DNA from: Flavobacteriales bacterium | Lineage (GTDB): Bacteria > Bacteroidota > Bacteroidia > Flavobacteriales > Flavobacteriaceae | Length of the DNA: 64,000 nt | Direction: 5' to 3' | NCBI GenBank assembly: GCA_017303755.1 | Contig: JAFLBS010000003.1 | Location: 248,001 to 312,000 of the forward strand | Shown here: positions 32,817 through 42,554 of the stretch, piece by piece | How positions within the stretch are numbered: position 1 is the stretch's first letter | Layout: each line of letters starts with the position of its first letter | Notes under the pieces: generated by a model | Told to the model about the DNA's origin: nothing | Databases searched by the model: none | What the model saw: the letters and a program-made list of their open reading frames with translations, nothing else | Made by a program: the position numbers and the translations under genes

Positions 32817-35753
32817 TCATTTCGTTTTTTCGATCAGTGATTTTACTAGTACTTTTAGTTCTTCTATCTCTTTATTTTGTTGTTCTATGGCGATGGATTG
32901 TTGTTGAACTATCTTGTCTTGTTGAATAGCATATAATGTTAGTTCTTCTATTTTCTCCATTTGTTTAGCTTGCATTTCTGCCACATCCAATCCGTCTTTA
33001 GCTAAATCTGAAGCTGAGTCAACTCCGGGTAAATGTTTATTTGCAGTGATGAATTTTTCAACATCCGACAAAGGCATCAGTTTGTAATTTTCATCAAAAA
33101 CATAATCCGCCCAATTGGCAGTACTACGCAAAGCAACTTTTACTTTTTCAGTTAAAATTCCGCCTTCTACAAACAACTTATAATTTCCTGTTGTAGTAGG
33201 AAAACTTGTTGTTGCTCCCAAATAAATTTTGCCATGAGTTGTACTTGTAGCAGTGTTGAACCAGATGTTTCTGTTGTTCATATTCACTACTCTATTATTG
33301 TTTGTGGTAGTGGATTGATTAATACTCCCATTATTAGCATAAAGACTTGTGTCAACAGAAGCAATTTGAAAAGGAGTTGCTGTTGAACCATTTCCTGTAA
33401 CTGTAATGTTATTTCCAGCAATTACATTGGTAGATGGAAGTGTAACTGTATTTCCATTGGAAATGGTTAAATTATTTCCAACTAATGTTAATGATTGTGC
33501 ATCAGTATCAGTATCTGTGAATGTTGGAAGCGTAAACGAACCGCCGTTGTTAGAAAGTGTAATTACATTTCCGTTTTGAGTCAGCGTTTGAAGTTCGTTG
33601 GTTGTACTACCATCAACTTCTGTGAACGTTGGCAATACAACTGAGTTTCCGTTTGAAATGGATAAATTATTACCTGTTAACGTTAAAGTTTGTCCATCAT
33701 CATCTTGAGATGCAATTTGAAAAGGATTGGTTGTGGTTCCGCTACCTGTTACAGTTACATTATTTCCTGCAATTACATGAGTAGTTGGAAGTGTTACTGT
33801 ATTTCCGTTTAAAATAGATAAATTATTTCCTGTTAATGTTAATGATTGCGCGTCAGTATCAGTAAAAGTAGGTAAAGTAAAAAAACCACCATTATTGGAT
33901 AGAGAGACAATATTCCCGCTTTGTGATAAGGTTTGAAGTTGGGCAGCAATTTGAAAAGGATTGGTTGACGTTCCACTACCCGTTACAGTTACATTATTTC
34001 CTGCAATTACATGAGTAGTTGGAAGCGTTACTGTATTTCCGTTTAAAATAGATAAATTATTACCTGTTAATGTTAATGATTGCGCGTCAGTATCAGTAAA
34101 AGTAGGTAAAGTAAAAGAACCACCATTATTTGAAAGCGTTATAGTATTCCCAGATTGAGATAAGGTTTGAAGTTCATTGGTAATGCTTCCATCAATTTCA
34201 GAAAAATTTGGGATTGGTAATGTTACTGGATTACTTGCTACTCCATTTACAGTAGTAACTAATTGATTTTCTGTATTGATTGAATTCGAAATCGAATTTA
34301 CAATTGGAGCTACAGATGAAATAGTGTTTACATTACTTGTCATCAGATTTCCTTCGGAGCTTAGCAAGTTGGTTGTTGCACCATTTGACATGTATTGAAG
34401 AACCACATCTCCATCTGCATTGACTGTCAAAAATTTATTAGTTGCAGGATTTGCTGTAGGATTGAACGAACTAGTTAGGTTTGTAAATCTTAGTCCGGAA
34501 AGGTCTTTTGCTTCGCTTTTAATTTCTAAAGTGTTTTTGGGTATTGTAGTATTAATCCCTATCATTCCTGGCTTAGTAGAAACATTATCCGCACTACTTA
34601 GTCTATTCATATTATAACCAAAAATTACATTCCCAATATTTAGAAAGTTATTATTTAACGGATTAACTTGAAATCCTGGGCTAAGAAAAGAGCTATTCCC
34701 TAACAAAATATTACCATTCCCAGTGTTTCCTCCTGCATTTTCTCCGATGACAATATTTTTCGAACCTGAATCAATTCCTGAATTATTACCCAAAAACAAA
34801 TTATTTGAACCTGTATTTGTTGAATACCCTGAATTAGCTCCAATGAATATATTATTTGAACCATTTTCTAAAAAATGACCTGTAAAATATCCGATATACA
34901 AATTCTTATCTCCAGTTTTCAAAGTTTTACCAGCAGCCATTCCCATAAAAATATTATTATTTCCCGTTGACAATTGACCCGACGAAACTCCAATTCCTAT
35001 ATTGTTATTTCCATTTGTATTTTTTTGCAAAGACCATGTTCCCAATGCAATATTATTATCTCCATTTAAATTCAACTCTAATGAAGCTGGACTCAGAGCA
35101 ATATTATAATTCCCCTGACGATTGTTGTAAAGTGCTCTATAACCTAAAGCAGTATTTGAAAACCCTTCATTATTGAATTTACCTGATTCTGCTCCAATAA
35201 ATGTGTTACCATAACCCGTAGTATTTCCGTGACCTGAAGATGAACCTACAAAAGTATTAACGTAACCTGTTGTATTGGATTTACCAGAATTTTCACCAAT
35301 AGAAATATTAAAAAAATTCAAAATTTCATTTGAATTATTTCCTGCTCCACGGCCAATATTAATATTTGAGAATCCACCTTGACCAGAATTTAAACCAAAA
35401 GAAGTATTAGTAAATCCAATTCTACCACTGTTCACATTATTTCTTTTAAATCTAAAATCTTCATTGTCTGTTGTGCCGATAAAATGTTGATTATCAGAAG
35501 TTCCTGAATTTCCATTTAATTTCCAGAAATTACCTTGATCTTGATTATCAAATTCTGTGTTAGGTGGCGGCACGTTGTTCTTACTCAATAGAGAATAATA
35601 CAAGGAATCCTGCTTCATCTCAAGAAAATAACTTTCAATGATGCTTTTTTTTGAACTTTCAAGTTCTGAAGTCGAATTGGTTTGTGCTTTACTCTTTGTA
35701 GAAGCACCGAATAAAACCAAAATAGTAAGTAAAAAAGTAATTTTCATTCTCAT
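32817..35753 (-). CDS. YadA-like head repeat adhesin with tail-fibre-type C-terminus
   Basis: A 978-residue protein. A signal peptide (to about 23) is followed by Gly/Asn/Ser-rich repeats of the YadA-head/Hep_Hag type (about 130-350, for example GNNNIGIGVSSGQLS and GSNNIFIGANSG), which form left-handed beta-roll trimers. The middle has tandem repeats of about 78 residues (LTLTGNNLSILNGNTVTLP-type units). The C-terminal 110 residues (ENYKLMPLSDVEKFI, HLPGV and a coiled-coil KIEELTLYAIQ) match the tail-fibre or endosialidase-chaperone-like end seen in many flavobacterial proteins. No T9SS sorting domain or porin anchor is seen, so the export route is unclear. The start may be 35753 or 35747. 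Confidence 0.82.
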   Translation of the reverse strand: MRMKITFLLTILVLFGASTKSKAQTNSTSELESSKKSIIESYFLEMKQDSLYYSLLSKNNVPPPNTEFDNQDQGNFWKLNGNSGTSDNQHFIGTTDNEDFRFKRNNVNSGRIGFTNTSFGLNSGQGGFSNINIGRGAGNNSNEILNFFNISIGENSGKSNTTGYVNTFVGSSSGHGNTTGYGNTFIGAESGKFNNEGFSNTALGYRALYNNRQGNYNIALSPASLELNLNGDNNIALGTWSLQKNTNGNNNIGIGVSSGQLSTGNNNIFMGMAAGKTLKTGDKNLYIGYFTGHFLENGSNNIFIGANSGYSTNTGSNNLFLGNNSGIDSGSKNIVIGENAGGNTGNGNILLGNSSFLSPGFQVNPLNNNFLNIGNVIFGYNMNRLSSADNVSTKPGMIGINTTIPKNTLEIKSEAKDLSGLRFTNLTSSFNPTANPATNKFLTVNADGDVVLQYMSNGATTNLLSSEGNLMTSNVNTISSVAPIVNSISNSINTENQLVTTVNGVASNPVTLPIPNFSEIDGSITNELQTLSQSGNTITLSNNGGSFTLPTFTDTDAQSLTLTGNNLSILNGNTVTLPTTHVIAGNNVTVTGSGTSTNPFQIAAQLQTLSQSGNIVSLSNNGGFFTLPTFTDTDAQSLTLTGNNLSILNGNTVTLPTTHVIAGNNVTVTGSGTTTNPFQIASQDDDGQTLTLTGNNLSISNGNSVVLPTFTEVDGSTTNELQTLTQNGNVITLSNNGGSFTLPTFTDTDTDAQSLTLVGNNLTISNGNTVTLPSTNVIAGNNITVTGNGSTATPFQIASVDTSLYANNGSINQSTTTNNNRVVNMNNRNIWFNTATSTTHGKIYLGATTSFPTTTGNYKLFVEGGILTEKVKVALRSTANWADYVFDENYKLMPLSDVEKFITANKHLPGVDSASDLAKDGLDVAEMQAKQMEKIEELTLYAIQQDKIVQQQSIAIEQQNKEIEELKVLVKSLIEKTK
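33712..34179 (-). repeat. Two tandem 234-bp coding repeats in the adhesin gene
   Basis: 33712-33945 and 33946-34179 are near-identical direct repeats of 78 codons, differing at a modest number of positions. A more diverged third unit begins at 33361. Such repeats can change number by recombination, altering stalk length. Confidence 0.8.
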
Positions 35754-36092
35754 AATTGTGCAGTTTAGGAATTATAAATCAATCAAATGTATTCGTTGAA
35801 AAACCATCAATTACTTAGGGTGAGTAGTTGATTAATGGTGTTGATTTATAGGGTATTACAACACGAGAACTAAATTATTTAGGAAATACTAATTGCTGTA
35901 TTTCTTCAATTAATTTATTAATCCAAATGTATATTTATTTCTTTCAAATTAATCTATAAAATACATAAATAATCGATATAATACATCAATTTTAAAAAAT
36001 ATAGAGTAAATAACTTACAATTTTAAATTAAACCATTAAAGAAAAACAGTTACTTTTTTTGCTTTCAAAGATGTTCTGATGATTACAAAAAA
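35754..36092. other. Intergenic region upstream of the adhesin gene
   Basis: AT-rich gap between the adhesin start and the terminator of the C25 peptidase gene. It contains a probable promoter (35784-35810) and a small hairpin GAAATAC/GTATTTC (35883-35904). The remaining bases show no reading frame or repeat that I can support. Confidence 0.6.
35784..35810 (-). promoter_or_regulatory. Promoter of the adhesin operon
   Basis: ATTG near 35811-35808 on the minus strand, a 16-base spacer, then TACATTTG (35791-35784), a perfect TAnnTTTG. The start codon lies about 30 bases further on. Confidence 0.5.
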
Positions 36093-36113
36093 AGCCCCAC
36101 AAAAGTGGAGCCT
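36093..36113 (-). terminator. Terminator after the C25 peptidase gene
   Basis: On the minus strand GGCTCCAC pairs with GTGGGGC (one mismatch) around TTTT and is followed by seven T. It lies 27 bases after the stop codon at 36141. Confidence 0.8.
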
Positions 36114-36140
36114 ATTTTTTTTTAGGAAGTAAAGGGAGAA

Positions 36141-38375
36141 CTATCTAATCTCTACTTTAATGACTTTACTAATTGAATCTGTATTAATTGATAAGAAATA
36201 CAAACCAGTTGATAACGAATCTGTTGAGAGTGAATAATCTGAACTTAGATTTACATTTTGCTCGGCAATCATGATTCTTCCATTAATGTCATACATCTGG
36301 ATTGTTGCTTCTGAAATTGCGATTCCTCTAGTTGATATTGTAAGCATACTTGAAGCAGGATTTGGATACACTGAAAAAAGATTTTCATTTGAAGAAACTC
36401 CTAATGCTTCGACAGCAATTTCGCCTCTGTATGGTTTGGTGTTGTCTTTGGTTAAAGTAACTTTAAGGTTATTCATTGATGTTAAAACGGGAATTTCAAT
36501 ATTGGCAACACCGTCAACAATTTCGGAAAGAGCAATAATTTCATTATCTTGGGTTATTGAAACCAGAGCGCCATTTGTATTGGATAGTATCTCTAAATTG
36601 GCTCCACTAACAGAAATAGTTTCAACGTGATTCGCAATGATATTAGTGGTCACTTTACTTCTAAAGATGGTTGATGGATCTCCAAAAAACACCCATGTTT
36701 GCATTACTTCTTGAGAAGTTGGACTTTGATTATAGGCTTCTAACATGCTAATTTGCCCATTGTAAAAAAGACCTCCTAATGATGTTTTGATGTTTTGGGA
36801 ATCACTTCTTACAATTAATTCGGTCATTTCATCCTGAGTTTGCATGGGTTCAGCCCAAGCCATCAGTATAGACGAACCGCAAGAAGCAATTGCACCTGTA
36901 GGAGTTCCTAAATATTTGACTCTGGTAAATGCTTCACAAAGTGATGTAGAACCTACAAATGTTCCGTTATTACATGCAACAGAAATCACAAAAGGATATT
37001 TATTCGTATTGGTTAGAGCATTTACACTACTATTAGTATAATCACCCGTTGAAACACCTTCTGTCCAGCCGTGACCAGTATAGTTTAATAATCCAGCGCC
37101 TTGATTAATTGCGGTAGAAATCATTGCTGCCGACGGACTATTATCAGCATCATTACCTCCATGTGAACCATCATAAAATTCATGAATGGTTGAATAACCA
37201 TAATTAGTCAAAACTGTTCCAATATTACGCAAGTGTTGCCAATCAGGTTCACCATCATCGCCATAACCATCACCTTCATTAGAACCAATTCCGATCGCTT
37301 TGGTCATCCAATCTCCCGTAAATGGATTAGTTTCATATTCTAATGTACGTGTTATCATGGTTTGAACCTCAACAACATTTCCCGAGAAACGTCCAACGAT
37401 TAATTCAGGAAAGTAGTCATCGCCTTCTAATTGTCCGTAAAAAGAATCGCTCCACAATTGTTCTTGAGCTCCCGTTATCCCATAGGAATGACATGGTAGA
37501 TTTTCGTGATCTCCAACTAATTGAACATATACTAAACCAGGATTATTGGCATAAAAATCTTGAATAAAACTTTTTATAGCGGCTGGAGTGGTTCCGGTTT
37601 GGTCTAAAGTTACAACAGTAGTTTTAATCCCTTTTTCAATCTTCCAATTTACATACGATTGTAGAGTTGATGCGTAACTGGATGGAGTAATGACTAATAA
37701 ATCTCCTTCTTCTTGAACTGGATTGTATTGTGTTGAATTGAGGTATAAATTTTTGTATAACGAATTAAAAACGGTATTTGTGGCAGTTGTAGTATTCGTT
37801 TTTTCATTGAGTCCAACTACTGAAGTGTTTGTGTTTACTTCAATTCGGAGGTTTTTATAAACGCGTAATTTTTTGGTCACTGGATTGTATTGGTACGGAT
37901 AAAAGGTCACCACAGCACCACGAGTATCTCTGAAGATGAACGGATTGCCAACCTCAGCTAGTTTGCCTGGATAAAAGGCATTATCATTATAAGCTGGTCC
38001 GAAAACATACGGAATTGCACTCGGATTTACATTGCGTTTCAAACTTCCTTTTGACGGCAATACGTTTATATTATCATACTCGTCAAATCCATCATTTACA
38101 ATTGAATACGAAACTTTTCCTACATTAGGTAACTGAACTGATTTAGAAAAAGTGGGTAATGATGGTGCGTCTTTTTCCATAGTGAAAATTTTAGACACTG
38201 AATTGAAATCTTCATATGAAACACCATCAACATTTTTGGTAATTGAAGTATAGTTAGACACTTTATTTTCTACTACTAAATTAGTCGAAACAGTAGAAAT
38301 CATTTTCATTTCTTGAGCATTTGATAATAGCCCGAAGAACGATGAAATGATGAGTAGAAGGTAGATTTTTTTCAT
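36141..38375 (-). CDS. Gingipain-type C25 cysteine peptidase with T9SS sorting domain
   Basis: A 744-residue secreted peptidase. The signal peptide ends near residue 20, and a C25 propeptide-like region extends to about 215. The catalytic domain (about 220-575) holds the His435 of LLNYTGHGWTEG and the Cys468 of FVISVACNNGTF, which are the gingipain dyad, plus VQLVGDHENLP and VGRFSGN. The C-terminal part has an Ig-like domain and a type A sorting domain (YPNPASSMLTI to IKVEIR). It should cleave proteins at the surface or outside the cell. It is much shorter than PorU, the C25 sortase of the T9SS, so a secreted protease is preferred. It stands alone with its own terminator. Confidence 0.9.
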   Translation of the reverse strand: MKKIYLLLIISSFFGLLSNAQEMKMISTVSTNLVVENKVSNYTSITKNVDGVSYEDFNSVSKIFTMEKDAPSLPTFSKSVQLPNVGKVSYSIVNDGFDEYDNINVLPSKGSLKRNVNPSAIPYVFGPAYNDNAFYPGKLAEVGNPFIFRDTRGAVVTFYPYQYNPVTKKLRVYKNLRIEVNTNTSVVGLNEKTNTTTATNTVFNSLYKNLYLNSTQYNPVQEEGDLLVITPSSYASTLQSYVNWKIEKGIKTTVVTLDQTGTTPAAIKSFIQDFYANNPGLVYVQLVGDHENLPCHSYGITGAQEQLWSDSFYGQLEGDDYFPELIVGRFSGNVVEVQTMITRTLEYETNPFTGDWMTKAIGIGSNEGDGYGDDGEPDWQHLRNIGTVLTNYGYSTIHEFYDGSHGGNDADNSPSAAMISTAINQGAGLLNYTGHGWTEGVSTGDYTNSSVNALTNTNKYPFVISVACNNGTFVGSTSLCEAFTRVKYLGTPTGAIASCGSSILMAWAEPMQTQDEMTELIVRSDSQNIKTSLGGLFYNGQISMLEAYNQSPTSQEVMQTWVFFGDPSTIFRSKVTTNIIANHVETISVSGANLEILSNTNGALVSITQDNEIIALSEIVDGVANIEIPVLTSMNNLKVTLTKDNTKPYRGEIAVEALGVSSNENLFSVYPNPASSMLTISTRGIAISEATIQMYDINGRIMIAEQNVNLSSDYSLSTDSLSTGLYFLSINTDSISKVIKVEIR

Positions 38376-38493
38376 AGCAAATAGTTAAGAGTGATTACTT
38401 TTAATCAATAGAATTAATACATTTAAGAAAAAAAGTCGCTTATTCTATTAAAAATCAAATATATAAAATTTATTAAAGCCTGCAACATACAAA

Positions 38494-38524
38494 AAAAAAC
38501 GACCTCATTTTGAAGTCGTTTTTT
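38494..38524 (-). terminator. Terminator of the citrate synthase gene
   Basis: AAAAAACGAC (38494 on) pairs with GTCGTTTTTT (to 38524) around a short loop. On the minus strand the stem runs into a T-rich stretch just after the stop codon at 38529. Confidence 0.8.
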
Positions 38525-38528
38525 GTTA

Positions 38529-39812
38529 TTATCTTTTATCCATCGGGACAAAGTCTCTAAGTGGATAACCTGTATACACTTGTCTTGGTCTTCCTATTGG
38601 TTCTTTGTTGATGCGCATTTCTTTCCATTGAGCAATCCAACCAGGTAATCGTCCGATTGCGAAAAGAACTGTAAACATATCTGTTGGGATTCCCAAAGCA
38701 CGGTAAATAATTCCAGAGTAGAAATCAACATTTGGATATAATTTTCTAGATACAAAGTAGTCGTCTACTAAAGCTGATTCTTCTAATTTTTTTGCGATTT
38801 GAAGAATAGGATCATCAACACCTAAAGTAGCTAACACTTCGTCTGCTGCTTTTTTAATGATTTTAGCTCTTGGGTCAAAATTTTTGTAAACTCTGTGTCC
38901 GAATCCCATTAAACGGAACGGATCGTCTTTATCTTTTGCTTTTGCTAAATATTTCTCAGCATCACCACCATCTTTCTGAATGTCTTCTAACATTTCAAGA
39001 ACCGCTTGGTTAGCTCCACCGTGTAATGGACCCCAAAGTGCAGAAACTCCAGCAGAAATAGAAGCGAATAAACCTGCATGTGACGAACCTACAATTCTAA
39101 CAGTAGATGTTGAACAGTTTTGCTCATGATCCGCATGAAGAATGAATAATTTATCTAATGCATCAATTACTTTCGGATTGGAAGCATAAGGACCTGTTGG
39201 CAATTCAAACATTAAGCGCATGAAATTTTCAACATAGCCTTTAGTATTATCGTAATAATTCAATGGATAACCCATCATTTTACGGTAAGTCCAAGTGGCA
39301 ATTACAAGAAATTTACCCATAGTTTTACACACGGCTTCGTACATTTCTTTTTCATTATCAACATTAACCACTTTTGGATTAAAAGCTGTTAATGCAGAAG
39401 TCAACGAAGACAAAACACCCATTGGATGTGCCGTTTTTGGAAAACCATCTATGATGTTTTTCATTTCTTCGTTTACCAAAGTGTATTTTCTGATGTCAGT
39501 TTCAAATTGAGCCAATTGTGATTTAGTAGGTAATTCTCCAAAAATCACTAAATAAGAAACTTCTAAGAAATCGGCTTTTTCAGCTAAATCTTCAATAGCA
39601 TAACCTCTGTAGCGAAGGATTCCTTCTTCTCCATCTAGAAAAGTGATGTCACTTTTACAAGAACCTGAATTTTTGTACCCTGGATCTAAAGTGATGGCTC
39701 CAGTTAGAGCACGTAATTTTTCAATATCGATGGCAGGTTCGTTCTCACTTCCTACAATTACAGGAAACTCATACTTTTGGCCTTCGTATTCTAATATTGC
39801 TGTTTTTGACAT
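38529..39812 (-). CDS. gltA: Citrate synthase
   Basis: A 427-residue type II citrate synthase that joins oxaloacetate and acetyl-CoA in the TCA cycle. The N-terminal domain (MSKTAILEYEGQKYEFPV) and FLDGEEGILRYRGY match the NADH-sensitive bacterial group. Catalytic residues lie in SSHAGLFASISAGVSALWGPLHGGANQ, in FGHRVYKNFDPRAK, and in the Asp of LYPNVDFYSGI. Monocistronic: a -7 element precedes it and a terminator follows it. Its position among secreted-protein genes seems incidental. Confidence 0.97.
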   Translation of the reverse strand: MSKTAILEYEGQKYEFPVIVGSENEPAIDIEKLRALTGAITLDPGYKNSGSCKSDITFLDGEEGILRYRGYAIEDLAEKADFLEVSYLVIFGELPTKSQLAQFETDIRKYTLVNEEMKNIIDGFPKTAHPMGVLSSLTSALTAFNPKVVNVDNEKEMYEAVCKTMGKFLVIATWTYRKMMGYPLNYYDNTKGYVENFMRLMFELPTGPYASNPKVIDALDKLFILHADHEQNCSTSTVRIVGSSHAGLFASISAGVSALWGPLHGGANQAVLEMLEDIQKDGGDAEKYLAKAKDKDDPFRLMGFGHRVYKNFDPRAKIIKKAADEVLATLGVDDPILQIAKKLEESALVDDYFVSRKLYPNVDFYSGIIYRALGIPTDMFTVLFAIGRLPGWIAQWKEMRINKEPIGRPRQVYTGYPLRDFVPMDKR

Positions 39813-39852
39813 GATATAATTTGGAAATTAAGTCTGGTAAATAATAATTTAA

Positions 39853-39860
39853 CAAATTTA
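39853..39860 (-). promoter_or_regulatory. -7 element of gltA
   Basis: TAAATTTG on the minus strand, 40 bases before the ATG, matches TAnnTTTG. A TTTG at 39888-39885 lies 24 bases upstream, slightly beyond the usual spacing. Confidence 0.5.
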
Positions 39861-40032
39861 TGGAATTCCAAATGAATTAAAAAACAAATACAGCAACGAA
39901 ATCGTTAATTTTTTTGTAAAATCTGCAAGATTGATATAGATGAAAAAGAAATAAGGCTTTATCTATAAAAAATGGTATTGTTTTAGCCACGAATTCGCCT
40001 AATACAATTTGAACTCGTGGCTTACCAACTAA

Positions 40033-42546
40033 CTATTCTTTTATGATTTGCTCTACTTTCACTCCATTTTCTGAGGTAACTTTTACATAATAGACTCCAG
40101 CTTGTTTTTGAGAAATATCAATTGAAGCAATTTGATTATCTAAAATTTGTGTTTGAAGCAATCTTCCTTGAACATCATATAATTGAATGGATTTTATGCT
40201 ATTATTACATTCTATAGTGACAATTGATGCGGTCGGATTTGGATAAACCAATATTGATGGATCTGTTGTAACAGGAGGATTTCTTAGTTCTTTAATTGTT
40301 ATTTGTTCTAAATTTGTCTCTAATGGCAATTCATAATTAAAGAAAATATCAGCAAATTCAATTATAGTATAATTGACAGGTAGTGTTCCGTTGGATTTAA
40401 TTTTAATTAATACATTACCGTGTCCGCCACTATCAATGCTTACTCCTTGAAAAATTATTTCGATAACATTTCCCGTTTGCCTGACATAGGCATCACTAGA
40501 TGAGTTGAGTAATTGCAAGGAATTCACATCAAATTCTGTAGGTAAAACTTCTAATCGAACCACCACATTTTGAGGTTGCGCTGTACCCGAATTTTCAAAA
40601 CTAATACCATAATGGAGAAATTGTCCTACTTGGGAAGTGTTCAATGCCTCTCCTTCCAAACAAGTAAGTGTATTTGGTTCTGATGCGGCAACTACAGATT
40701 GGTTGATTAAAAAGTTATTATCAATTGGTAATTCATCGCCTTCCAATGGAGTTGTTGATACTGAAAAGTTAATACTATCTCCTACATTTATAGTAGGATC
40801 TGTCAAAAATTTCACTTCAGTAGCTCTACTTTCAAAAGGCTTTAAATCAGTATAACTCCAATTGACCGAACCTACATCTTGCAAAACTGGCGCAGGTGTA
40901 GCGCTAAGAAAATCTAACAATCCATCATTAAAGGCAAGAGTAAATTCGCCATTTAAGGTTTGATTTCCATTATTTTTTATCACAATAGTATAGATAGCTT
41001 CAAAAGTAGGCACGACAGAAGTAACAGGAGAAATTACGATCTCAACATCCGAATGCACATCAATAGGAGTAACACAAAAATTCTGAGCTACAAGATTATT
41101 ATTGTTGTTTACAAAAGGAATAGTGGCTGATGAAGGAGAAAAATTAAACCATGAGGCATTCTCAATACTTGGAGTTAATGTAAAATTTCCAGCTTGAGTG
41201 TAAAAATTCAATTGACCTAAATCATCAGTAAAAGTTGCGCTCTGATTCGTACCATCATTCAGTATAAACTTAATATTGGAATACGTTGGATCACTACTAT
41301 CACAACCATTGTTATCAACATCCAGCTGGACAGTACTTTGAATGGTGTTGTAATTTCCGCCAGGAACAAAAGAACAATACGAATTACAAGCTGTATTGGT
41401 CATTCCTAAAGTGTTCAATTGTGCTTGTACCGCATCAATTTGTGCATCGTCTACACATATGTAGGTTAGATTAGGATTGTTAGTAAAAGATAGTGTTGTT
41501 TCGTTAGCTCCATTTTTTATGAACAATGTTTCTAATAAATTATCATCGCATACAACACTTTCAAGTAAAGGACTTGAGCTGACATCTATAGTCGTCAATA
41601 AATTGTTTGCGCAACTAAGAGTCCAAAAACTAGGTAAATTGTTTGTGTTTATTGTTGTTAACTGATTATTAAAACAATATAATGCATTGAGATTAGTTAA
41701 ACCGCCAACGTCTAATGTTGTTAGTTGATTTAATTCACAATTCAACTCAGTCAATCCTGTCAAAAAACTAACATCTAAAGAAGTCAATAAGTTCTCTTGA
41801 CACCATATAAAAGTTACATTAACTAAATTCGTCAAATCGAGAGTAGTCAACTGGTTTTGTCCACAATACAACTGAGTAAGTTGAGTTAAGCCTGTCAAAT
41901 CAAGAGAAGAAAGTTGATTGGCACTACAATCTAACACTTCTAGATTTACTAAATCTGTTAGATCTAAAGCGGAAATTTGATTTTGATTACAAGTCAGTGT
42001 GGTTAAATTTACTAAACCATTTAGATTTAACGAATTTAAACTATTGCCCGAGCAACCCAAGACTTCTAAATTCACCAAACCGCTAACATCTACAGAAGTC
42101 AGAGAATTACTCTCAAAAACTAAAGTCACTAAATTAGTTAATCCTGTCAAATCGATAGAAGTTAATGAATTTCCATTTACTCGTAAAGTTGTTAAATTGT
42201 TTAAAGAACTAATATTTAATGTAGTCAAAAGATTACTTGATGCACTAAGCAATGTCAAACTTGTCAAAGCATTCAGATTTAGCACTGTTAAGCTATTTTG
42301 ATCACAATTTAAATCTGTTAAATTGATAAAACTCTCAATACCCGTCAAATCAGCAATGGACGAATTAGAAACATTTAAGTTTGTCACAGCCAAAGCTTCA
42401 CTTTCTTGAATTTCACCATCAGTGTTAGTATCAATTCCTAATGAAATTAATTTTGTTTTAAAATTTACATCGGGTATTGTTACTATCTGAGCAAACGAGT
42501 CAGTTGTAATTATAAGAAATAATAATAACAAAAATTTTCTCATCAT
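40033..42546 (-). CDS. LRR surface protein with T9SS sorting domain (operon with the two-component system)
   Basis: An 837-residue secreted protein. The signal peptide ends near FAQ (about residue 20). An N-terminal cap VTIPDVNFKTKLISLG holds an EF-hand-like loop DTNTDGEIQESEA. About 13 leucine-rich repeats of 21 residues (LxxLxCxxNxLTxLDVSxLTN type) follow to about residue 380. Next come a Cna-B/SdrD-like segment with the loop DVDNNGCDSSD, a DUF11-like domain, a region like that of the four array paralogs (CLEGEALNTSQVGQFLHY), and a type A sorting domain (VYPNPTASIVTIE to VEQIIKE). The DPNDK motif of the array proteins is replaced here (SEPNTLTCLEG). Eight bases after the response regulator, so it is likely co-transcribed with the kinase and regulator. 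Confidence 0.9.
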   Translation of the reverse strand: MMRKFLLLLFLIITTDSFAQIVTIPDVNFKTKLISLGIDTNTDGEIQESEALAVTNLNVSNSSIADLTGIESFINLTDLNCDQNSLTVLNLNALTSLTLLSASSNLLTTLNISSLNNLTTLRVNGNSLTSIDLTGLTNLVTLVFESNSLTSVDVSGLVNLEVLGCSGNSLNSLNLNGLVNLTTLTCNQNQISALDLTDLVNLEVLDCSANQLSSLDLTGLTQLTQLYCGQNQLTTLDLTNLVNVTFIWCQENLLTSLDVSFLTGLTELNCELNQLTTLDVGGLTNLNALYCFNNQLTTINTNNLPSFWTLSCANNLLTTIDVSSSPLLESVVCDDNLLETLFIKNGANETTLSFTNNPNLTYICVDDAQIDAVQAQLNTLGMTNTACNSYCSFVPGGNYNTIQSTVQLDVDNNGCDSSDPTYSNIKFILNDGTNQSATFTDDLGQLNFYTQAGNFTLTPSIENASWFNFSPSSATIPFVNNNNNLVAQNFCVTPIDVHSDVEIVISPVTSVVPTFEAIYTIVIKNNGNQTLNGEFTLAFNDGLLDFLSATPAPVLQDVGSVNWSYTDLKPFESRATEVKFLTDPTINVGDSINFSVSTTPLEGDELPIDNNFLINQSVVAASEPNTLTCLEGEALNTSQVGQFLHYGISFENSGTAQPQNVVVRLEVLPTEFDVNSLQLLNSSSDAYVRQTGNVIEIIFQGVSIDSGGHGNVLIKIKSNGTLPVNYTIIEFADIFFNYELPLETNLEQITIKELRNPPVTTDPSILVYPNPTASIVTIECNNSIKSIQLYDVQGRLLQTQILDNQIASIDISQKQAGVYYVKVTSENGVKVEQIIKE

Positions 42547-42554
42547 AAATACAA

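Noticed and set aside
36141..38375. C25 peptidase as PorU, the T9SS sortase
   Set aside because: PorU proteins are much longer and lack a sorting domain of this kind; here a short catalytic domain is followed by a normal sorting domain.
39984..40022. Hairpin AGCCACGA/TCGTGGCT between gltA and the LRR gene as a terminator
   Set aside because: The stem is real, but the loop is long and no T run follows on the minus strand. It may end the LRR transcript weakly, but I could not support it as a terminator.
40637..42301. Several plus-strand open frames opposite the LRR gene
   Set aside because: They are antisense to a strong coding gene; their Val/Lys-rich sequence mirrors the regular codons of the leucine-rich repeats.
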